A stretch of 44,802 bases of DNA from DASUAO01 sp035763745 (GCA_035763745.1 DASUAO010000058.1:1-44802), one strand, 5' to 3'; counted from the stretch's first letter, positions 15,953-24,879 are shown. A program made the numbers and translations. Notes: generated by a model from the letters alone, not told the origin.

Positions 15953-16237
15953 TCAGGCGGGCTCGGGGCCTTCGTGGTCGCGGTCCGGGAACAGCTCGGC
16001 GACCATCTCACCCAATGCCGCCGCGTCGTGCGTCGCATCGCCGACGAACGCAGCCGTGCGGTGTCCGCCATCGAGGAGCGATCGCACGAGCGCACCGGTC
16101 GTGGTCGCATCGCGGCCGACGACGACGACGGACGCGCCCGCGGCCGCCAGCGCACGGGCCGCATCGGGTTCACCGGCACTCACGATCGCGACGCGACCGC
16201 CGAGAGGACCCGGGTCGTCGTGCTGCTTCGCCGTCAT
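15953..16237 (-). CDS. truncated Rossmann-fold (SDR-like) small protein
   Basis: A 94-residue ORF. It reads GGRVAIVSAGEPDAARALAA, then AGASVVVVGRDATTTGALV, resembling the first beta-alpha-beta unit of a short-chain dehydrogenase. The glycine-rich TGxxxGxG loop is altered (SAGEPDA), and nothing of the catalytic YxxxK half is present. It begins one base after the flavin reductase stop (TGA-C-ATG), so it is probably co-translated as the last gene of the MBL - reductase operon. It may be a remnant of a full SDR gene or a real small protein; no function can be assigned. Confidence 0.5.
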   Translation of the reverse strand: MTAKQHDDPGPLGGRVAIVSAGEPDAARALAAAGASVVVVGRDATTTGALVRSLLDGGHRTAAFVGDATHDAAALGEMVAELFPDRDHEGPEPA

Positions 16238-16238
16238 G

Positions 16239-16745
16239 TCAGTCGGCGAGCCGACCATACTTTCCGCGGAAGAAGAGGAGCGGTGCCCCTTCGCGCTGGA
16301 GCCCGAGGTCGAGTACGCGCCCGACCACGATGATGTGGTCGCCGCCGTCGTACTCGTTCCAGAACTCGCAGTCGAGGTAGGCGAGCGTGTCGTGCAGCAC
16401 CGGCGAACCGCCGACCCCGACGCGCCATTCCGTCTGGCCGAACCGATCGGCGCCCTTCGTCGCGAACAGCCCGCACAGCTCTTCCTGATGGTCGCCGAGG
16501 ATGTTGACGGCGAACTTGCGCGTTCGTTCGATGCGCGGCCACGTCGAAGACGACCGGCCGACGCAGAAGAGGACGAGGGGTGGATCGATCGAGACGGACG
16601 TGAACGAATTCGCGGCGACGCCGACCGGCTCGCCGTCGTCCAACGCCGTGACGATCGTGACGCCGGTCGCGAACTGCCCGAGCACCTGGCGGAACTCGCC
16701 GGCGTCGGGGCGGAAGACCTGCTCGCCATCGCTGTCGGAGGTCAC
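16239..16745 (-). CDS. flavin reductase (HpaC/NADH:FMN oxidoreductase-like)
   Basis: A 168-residue protein of the flavin reductase domain. The start region FRQVLGQFATGVTIVTA (about 17-33) and GVAANSFTSVSIDPPLVLFC (about 42-61) are the family's conserved strands and flavin-contacting loop; FAVNILGDHQ and GDHIIVVGRV follow. Such proteins supply reduced FMN or FAD to two-component monooxygenases; no monooxygenase partner is in the window. The GTG start overlaps the MBL gene stop (GTGA). Confidence 0.9.
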   Translation of the reverse strand: MTSDSDGEQVFRPDAGEFRQVLGQFATGVTIVTALDDGEPVGVAANSFTSVSIDPPLVLFCVGRSSSTWPRIERTRKFAVNILGDHQEELCGLFATKGADRFGQTEWRVGVGGSPVLHDTLAYLDCEFWNEYDGGDHIIVVGRVLDLGLQREGAPLLFFRGKYGRLAD

Positions 16746-17638
16746 TGATTCCCGACCGCGAGCCGAAGTCCCTCGTTCGCCGCGACGATCTCCGGACCGT
16801 TGGTCTCGGCGGAGAGATCGCTTGCGTGCGCCACGATCGCGTCGATGTCGGCATCGCCGTGGCTCGGGCAATGGTGGAACAGCGCGAGCGTCTTGACCCC
16901 GGCCTCGCGCGCGACGTGCACCGCATAGTCGATGGTCGAGTGTCCGAAGTGCCGCTTCGCCTCGTACTCGTGTGCCGTGTGCTGGGCGTCGTGGATCAGG
17001 ACATCAGCCCCGTCGCACAGGTGGAAGATGTCGTCGGGGATGAAGTCGTCGGCGTCGTCGGGAACGCAACCGGGACCGTGGTCCGACATGTACGCGACCG
17101 ACGCGCCCTCCAGCTCGACCCGGAACCCGAGCGTCGGATCGGTGTGGCGCACCCACCGGGACCGCACCTTCGCCCCGTTGATCGCGAACTCGTCGTCGCC
17201 GGTGTCGAGGAAGTTCACCGTCCCGCCGAGGTCGCTCGGCGTGATCGGGAAGTAGGGAGGCTGCATCACGCCCGCGAACGCTTCCGCGAGCGGGCCGTCC
17301 TCCTGGCGCGGGCCGTAGATGTCGACGACCGCATCGGGACGGAAGACCGGCGTGAAGAACGGGAGCCCCATGATGTGGTCCCAGTGGAGGTGCGTGAGCA
17401 GCACCGTCGCCCGGTAGGGACTGGTGAAACGGTTGCCAGCCAGGTCGGCGACGAACTGCTCGGTGACGACGTCGCCGTACTCCCGCAGCCCCGTGCCGAG
17501 GTCAAAGACGATCGGATCGTGGCCGGGCGCCTCGAGGGCGACGCAGGAGGTGTTCCCTCCGTAGCGCTCGTACCGCGCACCGTCGCAGGGGATCGAGCCC
17601 CGGACGCCATAGAACGTGAGATGCGCTTCCCCCGACAC
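16742..17638 (-). CDS. MBL-fold metal-dependent hydrolase (RNase Z/phosphodiesterase-like)
   Basis: A 298-residue protein. The metal motif HxHxDH appears as LTHLHWDHIMG (about 95). Later ligands are in SDHGPG (about 190) and DAQHTAHEYE, then KRHFGHSTIDYAV (about 225-245). The opening FYGVRGSIPCDG and YGGNTSC are typical of the branch annotated as cyclic-phosphodiesterase-like MBL proteins. A GTG at 17638 (VSGEAHLTFYGVRG) is preferred over an upstream start at 17677. The substrate is unknown. It is the first gene of a three-gene run with the flavin reductase and the small Rossmann ORF. Confidence 0.85.
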   Translation of the reverse strand: MSGEAHLTFYGVRGSIPCDGARYERYGGNTSCVALEAPGHDPIVFDLGTGLREYGDVVTEQFVADLAGNRFTSPYRATVLLTHLHWDHIMGLPFFTPVFRPDAVVDIYGPRQEDGPLAEAFAGVMQPPYFPITPSDLGGTVNFLDTGDDEFAINGAKVRSRWVRHTDPTLGFRVELEGASVAYMSDHGPGCVPDDADDFIPDDIFHLCDGADVLIHDAQHTAHEYEAKRHFGHSTIDYAVHVAREAGVKTLALFHHCPSHGDADIDAIVAHASDLSAETNGPEIVAANEGLRLAVGNQ

Positions 17639-17729
17639 ACGAGCAGGATAGGGCGACGAGGGCACCGGGCGAAACAACGCGGCCCGACCGGTCGCCGATC
17701 CGTCACGATCCTCGAACTGCGCGAATCGG

Positions 17730-18596
17730 TCAGGTGACGACGCGCCGTTGGAACCCTCGTATCCCGAACCACGTGAACACGAGCGTGAACCCGATGAGCA
17801 CGCCGTAGATCGCCCAGAGACTCATGTGGGTCGAGGGCGTGAGCGCGGCGCGGAAGCCCTCGCTCATGTAGACGAGCGGGTTCACGAGCACGAGGAGCTG
17901 GAGCCAGCGGATCGGCTCGAGCGCTGCCCACGAGTAGTAGATGGCTCCGAGGAACGTGATCGGCAGCACGATCACGCCGAACAGGATCGGGACGTTGCGC
18001 GGCTCGAACCGGGTCCCGAACATCAGACCCAGCGCTCCGGCCATCACGCACCCGAGCGGCATCATGGTCACCAGCACCGGCCAGTCGATCTCGAGGTTCA
18101 CCGGCGTCGCCGGTACGAAGGTCGCGATCGGGAACACGAGCAGCGCGGAGACGAAGGAGATGATCGCGCCGGCGATGATCTTCTCGAACGCGACCAGCGC
18201 GACCGGCAGGGGCGCCAGCACCCGATCCTCGATCTCACGCGTGTACCCGAAGTCCTGGACCATCGGGAGCGCCACCGACTGAATGCCCTGGAAGACGATC
18301 GCCAGCGCGATCACGCCCGCGACGAGGAGCGTGGAGAACGACCCGCTCGCGTCGCCCGCCGCGCCGCCGACGCCCTGACCGATCTTCGGGAATACGTAGG
18401 TGAAGACGAACACGAGCAGCAGTGGCTGGAGCAGCGTGCGCGGCACGACCTCGCCGAGGTTCTTGCGGGTCACCGTGAGGTCGCGAGCGAGGAGGGCCCA
18501 GAACGCGATGACGGACGCGGCGCGAGGCGACCGGTCAGGGATCAGCGCGTCGGCACCTCCCGCGGTCGCCGATCGGGGCGACTCGGTCGGTGTCAT
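17730..18596 (-). CDS. ABC-2 type exporter permease (DrrB-like)
   Basis: A 288-residue permease with six membrane helices. It has the ABC-2 family layout: an N-terminal cytoplasmic arm (ALLARDLTVTRKN), TRTLLQPLLL-like helix 1 (VPRTLLQPLLLVFVFTYVF), a central GFGYTREI-like loop (DFGYTREIEDRVLAPLP), and the C-terminal LNPL-type motif (LVLVNPLVYMSEGFRAAL). It pairs with the ATPase encoded just upstream, whose stop overlaps this ATG (ATGA). The family exports drugs, lipids or polyketides; the substrate is unknown. Confidence 0.9.
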   Translation of the reverse strand: MTPTESPRSATAGGADALIPDRSPRAASVIAFWALLARDLTVTRKNLGEVVPRTLLQPLLLVFVFTYVFPKIGQGVGGAAGDASGSFSTLLVAGVIALAIVFQGIQSVALPMVQDFGYTREIEDRVLAPLPVALVAFEKIIAGAIISFVSALLVFPIATFVPATPVNLEIDWPVLVTMMPLGCVMAGALGLMFGTRFEPRNVPILFGVIVLPITFLGAIYYSWAALEPIRWLQLLVLVNPLVYMSEGFRAALTPSTHMSLWAIYGVLIGFTLVFTWFGIRGFQRRVVT

Positions 18597-19564
18597 TCCC
18601 GAAGATCCTTCCCGGTCAGGTCGATGAACACGGTCTCCAAGGTGGGTTCCGTGAGCGAGAGGTCCGTGACGGTGAAGCCGCCGCGGTCGGCCGCGGCGAC
18701 CACGGCGGGAAGGACGCCCTTGCGGCCGCGCACCATGAGGCACACCGTGTCGTCGACTCGGTCCCCGCGCCTCACTCCATCGACGTGCTCGACGAGGTAG
18801 GACGTCAAGGCGTCGAGGTCCGACGGGGCGGACACCGTGACGACCGTGTCGGCACCGGTCGCCTGCTTCAGCGCCGCGGGGGTGTCGAGGGCGAGGAGCT
18901 TGCCGTGGTCGATGATCGCGACCCGGTCGCAGAGCTCGTCGGCCTCCTCCATGTAGTGGGTGGTGAGCAGGATGGTCTGACCGTCGACGTGGAGCTCACG
19001 CAGGATCTCCCAGAGCGCGATGCGGCTCTGGGGATCGAGCCCGGCGGTCGGCTCGTCCAGGAACAAGATCGCCGGCCGGTGCATGATCGCCCGGGCGACC
19101 ATGAGGCGCTGGGCCATCCCGCCCGAGAGGGTCAGCACCGGGGCGGTGGCCCGGTCCGCGAGACGGAACTGGCCGAGCAGGCGGTCGGCTTCGGCGCGCG
19201 CGGTGCGGGCAGTCATCCCGAAGAAGCGCCCGTGGAAGTAGAGGTTCTCCCGGACGGTGAGGGATCGATCGAGCGTGTTGGTCTGGGGAACGACGCCGAT
19301 GACCTGCTTCGCCGCGACCGGATGCTCCACGACGTCGATGCCGTCGACGAACGCGCGCCCGCTCGTGGGGAGCACGCGCGTCGTGAGCATCCCGGCGGTC
19401 GTGGTCTTCCCGGCGCCGTTCGGCCCGAGCAAGCCGAAGATCTCGCCGGGCCGGACCTCGAGGTCGAGGCCGTCGACAGCGCGGATGCCGCCCGGGTAGA
19501 TCTTGGTGAGATGCTCGGTGCGGATGACGCCCGAGTGGTTCTGGTGCGTCTCGGTGGGCATCAT
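18593..19564 (-). CDS. ABC exporter ATPase (DrrA-like)
   Basis: A 323-residue ATPase. Walker A is LGPNGAGKTTTAGML (about 45-59), signature TLSGGMAQRLMVARA, Walker B ILFLDEPTAGLDPQS, then the TTHYMEEADELCDR motif common to DrrA/NodI-type exporters. The C-terminal 80 residues form the small regulatory domain typical of DrrA (TVSAPSDLDALTSYL; TEPTLETVFIDLTGKDLRE). It is first in a two-gene operon with the ABC-2 permease. Confidence 0.92.
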   Translation of the reverse strand: MMPTETHQNHSGVIRTEHLTKIYPGGIRAVDGLDLEVRPGEIFGLLGPNGAGKTTTAGMLTTRVLPTSGRAFVDGIDVVEHPVAAKQVIGVVPQTNTLDRSLTVRENLYFHGRFFGMTARTARAEADRLLGQFRLADRATAPVLTLSGGMAQRLMVARAIMHRPAILFLDEPTAGLDPQSRIALWEILRELHVDGQTILLTTHYMEEADELCDRVAIIDHGKLLALDTPAALKQATGADTVVTVSAPSDLDALTSYLVEHVDGVRRGDRVDDTVCLMVRGRKGVLPAVVAAADRGGFTVTDLSLTEPTLETVFIDLTGKDLRE

Positions 19565-19607
19565 GGCCCGGGCAACCTATCGCCCGATGACCTCCGGAGT
19601 CGGGGGC

Positions 19608-20039
19608 TCAGCCCGTCGACGTCCAGGGCAAGGCCGCCCGGATCGCGGCTGCGGCCGCGGCCGCGGCGGCGTCGTCCTCGTAGCGGGTCCGGGGCCAGAA
19701 GAAGCCCCGCAGGCCGTCCTTGCGCCGCCGGGGCACGACGTGCACGTGGAGGTGGGGCACGCTCTGGCTGACGACGTTGTTCTCGGCCACGAACGTCCCC
19801 TGGGCGCCCATGCCGTCCTGGACCGCCATCGCCACGCGCTGGACCTCGGCGAAGAACGGACCGACGAGGTCCGACGGGAGGTCGCGCAGCGTCTCGACGT
19901 GCGCGCGGGGAACGACCAGTGCATGGCCGGGGAAGATCGGCCGGTGGTCGAGGAACGTGACCGCGTCCTGGGTCTGGGTGACGTGGTGCGCAGCCGTGTC
20001 GCCGGCAACGATCCGGCAGAACAGGCAGTCGGCGCCCAG
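19608..20039 (-). CDS. HIT-family nucleotide hydrolase/transferase (non-standard start)
   Basis: The frame encodes a complete HIT domain of about 143 residues. It begins LGADCLFCRIVAGDTA, with the zinc-type Cys pair, continues with HRPIFPGHALVVPRAHVE, and has the catalytic HLHVHVVPRR histidine triad. HIT proteins cleave AMP or ADP from nucleotide conjugates. No in-frame ATG or GTG exists before the domain; the only GTG is well inside at 19835. The best candidate is a CTG at 20039, with GGAG about 10 nt upstream in the end of the MaoC gene. Either a CTG start is used or a base error hides the true one. It follows the MaoC gene by 7 nt. Confidence 0.8.
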   Translation of the reverse strand: MGADCLFCRIVAGDTAAHHVTQTQDAVTFLDHRPIFPGHALVVPRAHVETLRDLPSDLVGPFFAEVQRVAMAVQDGMGAQGTFVAENNVVSQSVPHLHVHVVPRRRKDGLRGFFWPRTRYEDDAAAAAAAAAIRAALPWTSTG

Positions 20040-20046
20040 CGGAGGG

Positions 20047-20571
20047 CTACTCCGGCGAGTCGTACGGTCGCTGACGCGGCTTCGCGGCGGCGCGGGTCGG
20101 CACCATCACCTTGCGGCGGAAGTAGCAAACCTCTTCCCCGCGCTGGTTGAAGCCCCGCGTCTCGACGGTCACGATCCCGCGGTCGGGCTTGCTCGACGAC
20201 TCCTTCTTCTCCAGCACTTTGGTCTCGGCATAGATCGTGTCGCCGTGGAACGTCGGCCGCTGGTGCTTGAGCTCCTCGACCTCGAGGTTGGCGATGGCCA
20301 CGCCGCTGACGTCGGGGACACTCATCCCGAGGACGAGGGAGTACACCAGGTTCCCCACCACCACGTTCTTCCCGAACTGGGTCTGGGTCTCCGCGAACCA
20401 CGCGTCGGTGTGGAGCGGATGGTGGTTCATCGTGATCATGCAGAAGAGGTGGTCGTCGGCCTCGGTGATCGTCTTGCCGGGCCAGTGCTTGTAGACGTCG
20501 CCGGGCTCGAAGTCCTCGAGGTACCGGCCGAAGGGGCGCTCGTGCACAGTCATGGGGCCATCTTCGCTCAT
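20047..20571 (-). CDS. MaoC-family hotdog-fold dehydratase
   Basis: A 174-residue hotdog protein. The MaoC hydratase motif is seen as ITEADDHLFCMITMNHHPLH (about 35-54): the Asp and His that add water to enoyl-CoA are in ADDH and NHHPLHTD. FHGDTIYAETKVLEKKESSS is the second conserved block. It probably hydrates a trans-enoyl-CoA or related thioester, fitting the acyl-CoA dehydrogenase gene just upstream. A second ATG (20553) is a possible start. Confidence 0.88.
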   Translation of the reverse strand: MSEDGPMTVHERPFGRYLEDFEPGDVYKHWPGKTITEADDHLFCMITMNHHPLHTDAWFAETQTQFGKNVVVGNLVYSLVLGMSVPDVSGVAIANLEVEELKHQRPTFHGDTIYAETKVLEKKESSSKPDRGIVTVETRGFNQRGEEVCYFRRKVMVPTRAAAKPRQRPYDSPE

Positions 20572-20593
20572 CGAGACCCCATGTTTCCGGTCC

Positions 20594-20631
20594 TGCGTCG
20601 CTCACCCCGCAATATGCGGGTGAGCGACGCA
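20594..20631 (-). terminator. repeated 38-nt hairpin, copy 3
   Basis: The arms TGCGTCGCTCACCCCGCA and TGCGGGTGAGCGACGCA flank an ATA loop. It directly abuts the TGA (20632-20634) of the acyl-CoA dehydrogenase gene, lying between it and the MaoC gene on the same strand. Confidence 0.7.
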
Positions 20632-21792
20632 TCACGAGTCGAGGGCGTGGCGGGCGAGGAGGCCGCGGGCGATCACCAGGCGCTGGATCTCGTTGGTGCC
20701 CTCGCCGATGATCATCAGCGGTGCGTCCCGGTAGTAGCGCTCGACCGGCAGCTCGGTCGTGTAGCCGACGCCACCGTGCACCCGCATCGCGTCGGTGGCG
20801 ATCTCGAACGCGGCCTCGCTGGCGAAGAGCTTCGCCATGCCGGCCTCGACATCGCAGCGCTCTCCCGCATCCTTCTTCTCTGCCGCGCTGCGGGCGAGAA
20901 GCCGGGACGCCTCGAGCTTGGTGGCCATGTCGGCGAGCTTGATCTGGATCGCCTGGTGTTGGGCGATGGGCTTGCCGAACGTCTCGCGTTGCTGGGCGTA
21001 GCGCATCGATGCCTCGAACGCGGCCCGACCGACGCCGACGGCGCGTGCCGCGATGTTGATGCGGCCCACCTCCAGGGCAGAGAGGATGAAGTGCTGCCCT
21101 CGCCCGAGCCCGGCCTCGCCGCCCAGCACCCAGTCGGCCGGCACGCGGTGCTCGTCGTACGCCATCTCCACCGTCTCGAGGCCCTTGTACCCGAGCTTCG
21201 GGATGTTGCGGCTGACGCTGATCCCGCCCGAGCGGTCGACGCCCGGCTCCTTCTCGACCATGAAGCACGTGATGCCCTCTTGGGTGCGGGCCGCGAGGGC
21301 GATCAGGCCGGCCCGCTGACCGTTGGTGACCCAGGTCTTGGTCCCCGAGATCACGTACTCGTCGCCGTCACGGACCGCCCGACAGGTGATCGCGCTGGTG
21401 TCGCTCCCCGCGTCGGGCTCCGACAGCGAGAGACAGCCTCGGATCTCGCCGGTGGCGAGTCGTGGAAGCCAGCGCTGCTTCTGGTCCTCGGTGCCCTCGG
21501 CCTTGAGCAGGTTCGCCGCCATCACGTGGGTGTTGATGATCCCGGACAACGACATCCATCCGGCCGCGAGCTCCTCGATCACACCGATGTACGTGAGCAG
21601 ATCGAGCCCCAGACCGCCGTACTCCTCGGGGATCGTGACGCCGAAGAGCCCGAGCCCGGCCATCGTTGCGACGATCGAGGCGGGGTACTCGTCGGCGTGC
21701 TCGAGCTCCGAGGCGACCGGGACGACATCGGCCTCGACGAAGCGCCGAACCGTCGCGATGAGCTCGGCTCGCAGTGCCGGATCGGTGGCCAC
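20632..21792 (-). CDS. acyl-CoA dehydrogenase
   Basis: A 386-residue standard four-domain acyl-CoA dehydrogenase. FAD and substrate motifs are LSLSEPDAGSDTSAITCRA (about 120-138) and WVTNGQRAGLIAL. The catalytic base is the Glu of IIGEGTNEIQRLVIARGLLA (about 360-380). It introduces the alpha-beta double bond in acyl-CoA and passes electrons to ETF; chain preference cannot be read. The GTG at 21792 is preceded by TAGTCT 6 nt upstream with no Shine-Dalgarno, so the message is probably leaderless. MaoC and HIT genes follow. Confidence 0.95.
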   Translation of the reverse strand: MATDPALRAELIATVRRFVEADVVPVASELEHADEYPASIVATMAGLGLFGVTIPEEYGGLGLDLLTYIGVIEELAAGWMSLSGIINTHVMAANLLKAEGTEDQKQRWLPRLATGEIRGCLSLSEPDAGSDTSAITCRAVRDGDEYVISGTKTWVTNGQRAGLIALAARTQEGITCFMVEKEPGVDRSGGISVSRNIPKLGYKGLETVEMAYDEHRVPADWVLGGEAGLGRGQHFILSALEVGRINIAARAVGVGRAAFEASMRYAQQRETFGKPIAQHQAIQIKLADMATKLEASRLLARSAAEKKDAGERCDVEAGMAKLFASEAAFEIATDAMRVHGGVGYTTELPVERYYRDAPLMIIGEGTNEIQRLVIARGLLARHALDS

Positions 21793-21798
21793 GGACCG

Positions 21799-21804
21799 AG
21801 ACTA
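21799..21804 (-). promoter_or_regulatory. -10 box TAGTCT, leaderless start of the acyl-CoA dehydrogenase
   Basis: On the minus strand TAGTCT, 6 nt, then the GTG at 21792. No Shine-Dalgarno lies between. Confidence 0.5.
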
Positions 21805-21855
21805 CGCGGGGCGGCGACGGGAATCGCCTTGGTGGCCGGTAGGTTGGAGCCTCCG

Positions 21856-23763
21856 ATGGCCATGCACCAGACCATGATGGGGTTCCGCCGAGATCCGGAT
21901 CTCGTCCGGGGCCGCAAGGTCGAACGAGCCCTGCTCCGGCGGGTCCTCGGTCTCACGCGCCCCTACCGGGGTCAGCTCGTCGGGTTCCTCGTCTCGGTGG
22001 TGGCCGCGGCGGGCGTCGCGGTCCTCCCGCCCCTGCTGTTCCGCGCGCTCCTCGACGACGCCGTGCCCAACGAGGACACGCGTCTCGTGCTCCTGCTCGC
22101 GATCGGTGCCGTCGGGCTCGCGATCGCGGGCGCGGCGCTCTCGTTGCTGCAGCGCTGGTACTCGGCCCGGATCGGAGAAGGGCTCATCTTCGATCTTCGC
22201 GTCGCGCTCTTCGACCATGTGCAGCGGCTGCCGATCTCGTTCTTCACGCGGACCCAGACCGGGGCGCTGATGTCCCGGCTCAACAACGACGTCATCGGAG
22301 CGCAGCAGGCCGTCACCGGGACGCTCGGCACCGTCGTCGCGAACGTGATCACGCTCGTCGTCACGCTCTCGGTGATGCTCGGGCTCGAATGGCGCCTCAC
22401 GATCCTGACACTCGCGGTGCTCCCGGCGTTCATCATCCCTGCCCGTCGCATCGGTCGACGGCTCCAGGTCGCCACCCGGGAGGGGATGCAGGTCAACGCG
22501 TCGATGAACAACACCGTCGTCGAGCGGTTCAACGTCGCGGGTGCGCTCGTCGTGCAGCTGTTCGGCAGCCACGCCCGCGAGCGCGACCTCTTCTCCGGGC
22601 GGGCGTCCCGTGTCCGCGACATCGGCATCAAGACCGCCATGTACTCGCGCGTGCTGTTCGTGGCGCTCGGCTTCGTCGCCGCCGTCGGCACCGCGGTCGT
22701 CTACTACCTCGGCGGCCGCCTCGTGATCAGCGACGCGATCTCGATCGGCACCATCGCGGCGTTCGTGATCTACGTCGGCCAGATCTACCAGCCGTTGACC
22801 CAGCTCACCAACGCCCGGGTCGACGTGATGACGGCGCTCGTGTCCTTCGAGCGCGTGTTCGAGGTGCTCGACTTCGAGCCCCTGGTGAAGGATCGACCCG
22901 GCGCCTTCGACCTCGCGCCCGGCGCCGGCAGTATCGAGCTGGAGCACGTGTGGTTCCGCCACCCGGCCCCGGCGATCTCCTCGATCCCGTCGCTCGAGGA
23001 GGGCGTGGTCGTCCCCGGCGACGACCCGAGCGCCTGGATCCTCCGCGACGTCTCGATCACGGTGGAGCCCGGCGAGCTGGTCGCGCTCGTCGGACCGTCC
23101 GGCGCCGGGAAGACCACGACCGCGCTGCTCGTCCCCCGCGTCCACGACGTGAGCGGAGGGCGGGTCACCGTCGACGGTCACGACGTCCGCGACCTCACGC
23201 TCGACTCACTGCGGCAGACCGTGGGGATGGTGATGCAGGATCCGCACCTCTTCCACGAGTCGATCGCCGACAACCTCCTCTACGCCAAGCCCGAGGCCAC
23301 GGGCGACGAGCTGGTGGCCGCGTGCCGCGCCGCCCGCATCCACGACCTCATCTCCAGCCTGCCGGAGGGCTACGACACGGTGGTCGGTGAGCGCGGCTAC
23401 CGGATGTCGGGTGGGGAGAAGCAGCGCCTCGCGATCGCGCGCGTCCTCCTCAAGAACCCCTCGATCGTCATCCTCGACGAGGCGACGTCGCACCTCGACA
23501 ACGAGTCCGAGCAAGCGATCCAGCAGGCGCTCGCCACCGCGCTCGAGGGGCGGACCGCCCTGGTGATCGCGCATCGCCTCTCCACCATCGTGTCGGCCGA
23601 CCGCATCGTCGTCATCGACGGCGGCCGGATCGTGGAGGAGGGCCGGCACACCGACCTGCTCGCGCGCGGGGGGCTGTACGCGGACCTCTACCGGACCCAG
23701 CTCGATGCACCACCCGACGGCGAGCCGATCACCGCGCTCCCGTCGGCCGCCGAGCTCGCCTAG
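21856..23763 (+). CDS. ABC exporter (homodimer-type half-transporter)
   Basis: A 635-residue exporter with six membrane helices (about 40-330). The ATPase has Walker A VGPSGAGKTTTALLV, signature YRMSGGEKQRLAIAR and Walker B IVILDEATSHLDNESEQ; all catalytic residues are consensus, so a homodimer is plausible. An insert of about 25 residues (SIPSLEEGVVVPGDDPSAW) interrupts the first beta sheet of the ATPase. The start has GGAG 7 nt upstream and a TAGGTT box further up, so it has a short leader. The SGNH hydrolase gene follows after 4 nt, suggesting a joint envelope role. Confidence 0.92.
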   Translation: MAMHQTMMGFRRDPDLVRGRKVERALLRRVLGLTRPYRGQLVGFLVSVVAAAGVAVLPPLLFRALLDDAVPNEDTRLVLLLAIGAVGLAIAGAALSLLQRWYSARIGEGLIFDLRVALFDHVQRLPISFFTRTQTGALMSRLNNDVIGAQQAVTGTLGTVVANVITLVVTLSVMLGLEWRLTILTLAVLPAFIIPARRIGRRLQVATREGMQVNASMNNTVVERFNVAGALVVQLFGSHARERDLFSGRASRVRDIGIKTAMYSRVLFVALGFVAAVGTAVVYYLGGRLVISDAISIGTIAAFVIYVGQIYQPLTQLTNARVDVMTALVSFERVFEVLDFEPLVKDRPGAFDLAPGAGSIELEHVWFRHPAPAISSIPSLEEGVVVPGDDPSAWILRDVSITVEPGELVALVGPSGAGKTTTALLVPRVHDVSGGRVTVDGHDVRDLTLDSLRQTVGMVMQDPHLFHESIADNLLYAKPEATGDELVAACRAARIHDLISSLPEGYDTVVGERGYRMSGGEKQRLAIARVLLKNPSIVILDEATSHLDNESEQAIQQALATALEGRTALVIAHRLSTIVSADRIVVIDGGRIVEEGRHTDLLARGGLYADLYRTQLDAPPDGEPITALPSAAELA

Positions 23764-23767
23764 GCCC

Positions 23768-24865
23768 ATGCCCGCGGACGACGTCCGGCCGCATCTCGGG
23801 GCAATCCGAGCGGAACGACGCCGGGCCCGCCGCGAACGACTCCTCTTCTTCGTGGTGTCGGTCATCGTGCTCGTGGCGACGGGCGTCGTGACGACGCTGT
23901 TCGTCGACGGGTCGGGGCGAGACGCACCGAGCACCGCGAGCGCTCTCGTCGAGACCCGAGCGACCGTCAGCACCGAACCCACCGACCGGAGTCCGTGCCG
24001 CGCGCCGCTCACACCCGACGATCCGCTCCGGCTCTGGATCGGGGGTGACTCGCTCGCCGGGTCGCTCGGCCCCGCGCTCGGTGAGGTCGCGGCCGAGACC
24101 GGCGTCGTCGCGCCCGTCCACGACTCGAGATCCGGGAGCGGACTGTCGACCCCGCGCTTCTTCGACTGGCCGGAGCACGCGGCGTCCGAGATGGGCCGCA
24201 TCGACCCCGAGCACGTCGTGTTCATCATCGGGACCAACGACTGGGCCACACCTTCGGCGTCGACCGAGACGACGACCTCCACGACGAGCGCGCCCGCCTG
24301 GCGGACGGAGTACGCGAGCCGGATCGAGGAGATGCTGGAGATCTTCCACGGGCCGAACGATCGCTTCGTCTACTGGGTGGGCGCCCCGCCACTCCGCGAC
24401 CGCCGCACCGACGCAGGAGCGCGCGCGATCAACGAGGTCGCGCGCGAGGTTGTCGCGCTCGACGAGCACGCCATCTACTTCGACGAGTACGCGCTCTTCG
24501 CGTCGGAGTCCGGCGGCTACACCGCGACGATCCCCCGGCCCGGTCGGAGCGACCTCCGGGTGCGCAACGACGACGGCATTCACTTCACCGACGCAGGCGG
24601 GGAGGTCCTCGGCGAGGCCGTGTACGCGCTCCTCGACCAGCAGTGCCGGACCGACGGTCAGGCCGTCGCGGGCGCGGCGCAGCCGGTCGTGCGGGTCCCC
24701 GGGTCGAGCACGGGTGCTGGTGGTAGTGGCGGCGGCGGAGCCGGCACGACGACGTCCACGACTGCAGCCCCGGCCACGACCACGTCGTCGATTCCCCCGT
24801 CGACGTCCTCGACGACGAGCACGACACTCGGGGCCCCGACGAACAGTCCGCTCGATGGGTCGTGA
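23768..24865 (+). CDS. membrane-anchored SGNH-family hydrolase/esterase
   Basis: A 365-residue protein. A short basic cytoplasmic part (RAERRRARRERLL) precedes one membrane segment (FFVVSVIVLVATGVVTTLFV, about 28-47). The outer domain has SGNH blocks: block I WIGGDSLAGSLG with the nucleophile Ser (about 97), block III VVFIIGTNDWAT (about 155), and block V DGIHFTDAGG with Asp and His (about 265). The last 65 residues are a Gly/Ser/Thr-rich low-complexity tail, probably a flexible wall spacer. It resembles the DUF459/OAP acetyl-hydrolase branch acting on acetylated wall polymers; this is inference. It sits 4 nt after the ABC exporter gene. Confidence 0.82.
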   Translation: MPADDVRPHLGAIRAERRRARRERLLFFVVSVIVLVATGVVTTLFVDGSGRDAPSTASALVETRATVSTEPTDRSPCRAPLTPDDPLRLWIGGDSLAGSLGPALGEVAAETGVVAPVHDSRSGSGLSTPRFFDWPEHAASEMGRIDPEHVVFIIGTNDWATPSASTETTTSTTSAPAWRTEYASRIEEMLEIFHGPNDRFVYWVGAPPLRDRRTDAGARAINEVAREVVALDEHAIYFDEYALFASESGGYTATIPRPGRSDLRVRNDDGIHFTDAGGEVLGEAVYALLDQQCRTDGQAVAGAAQPVVRVPGSSTGAGGSGGGGAGTTTSTTAAPATTTSSIPPSTSSTTSTTLGAPTNSPLDGS

Positions 24866-24879
24866 TCCCGTCCCGTCGT

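Noticed and set aside
12122..16380. Long plus-strand open frames opposite the ABC exporter pair
   Set aside because: Both exporter subunits are complete on the minus strand with all motifs. The plus-strand text is rich in Arg, Glu and His and shows no family.
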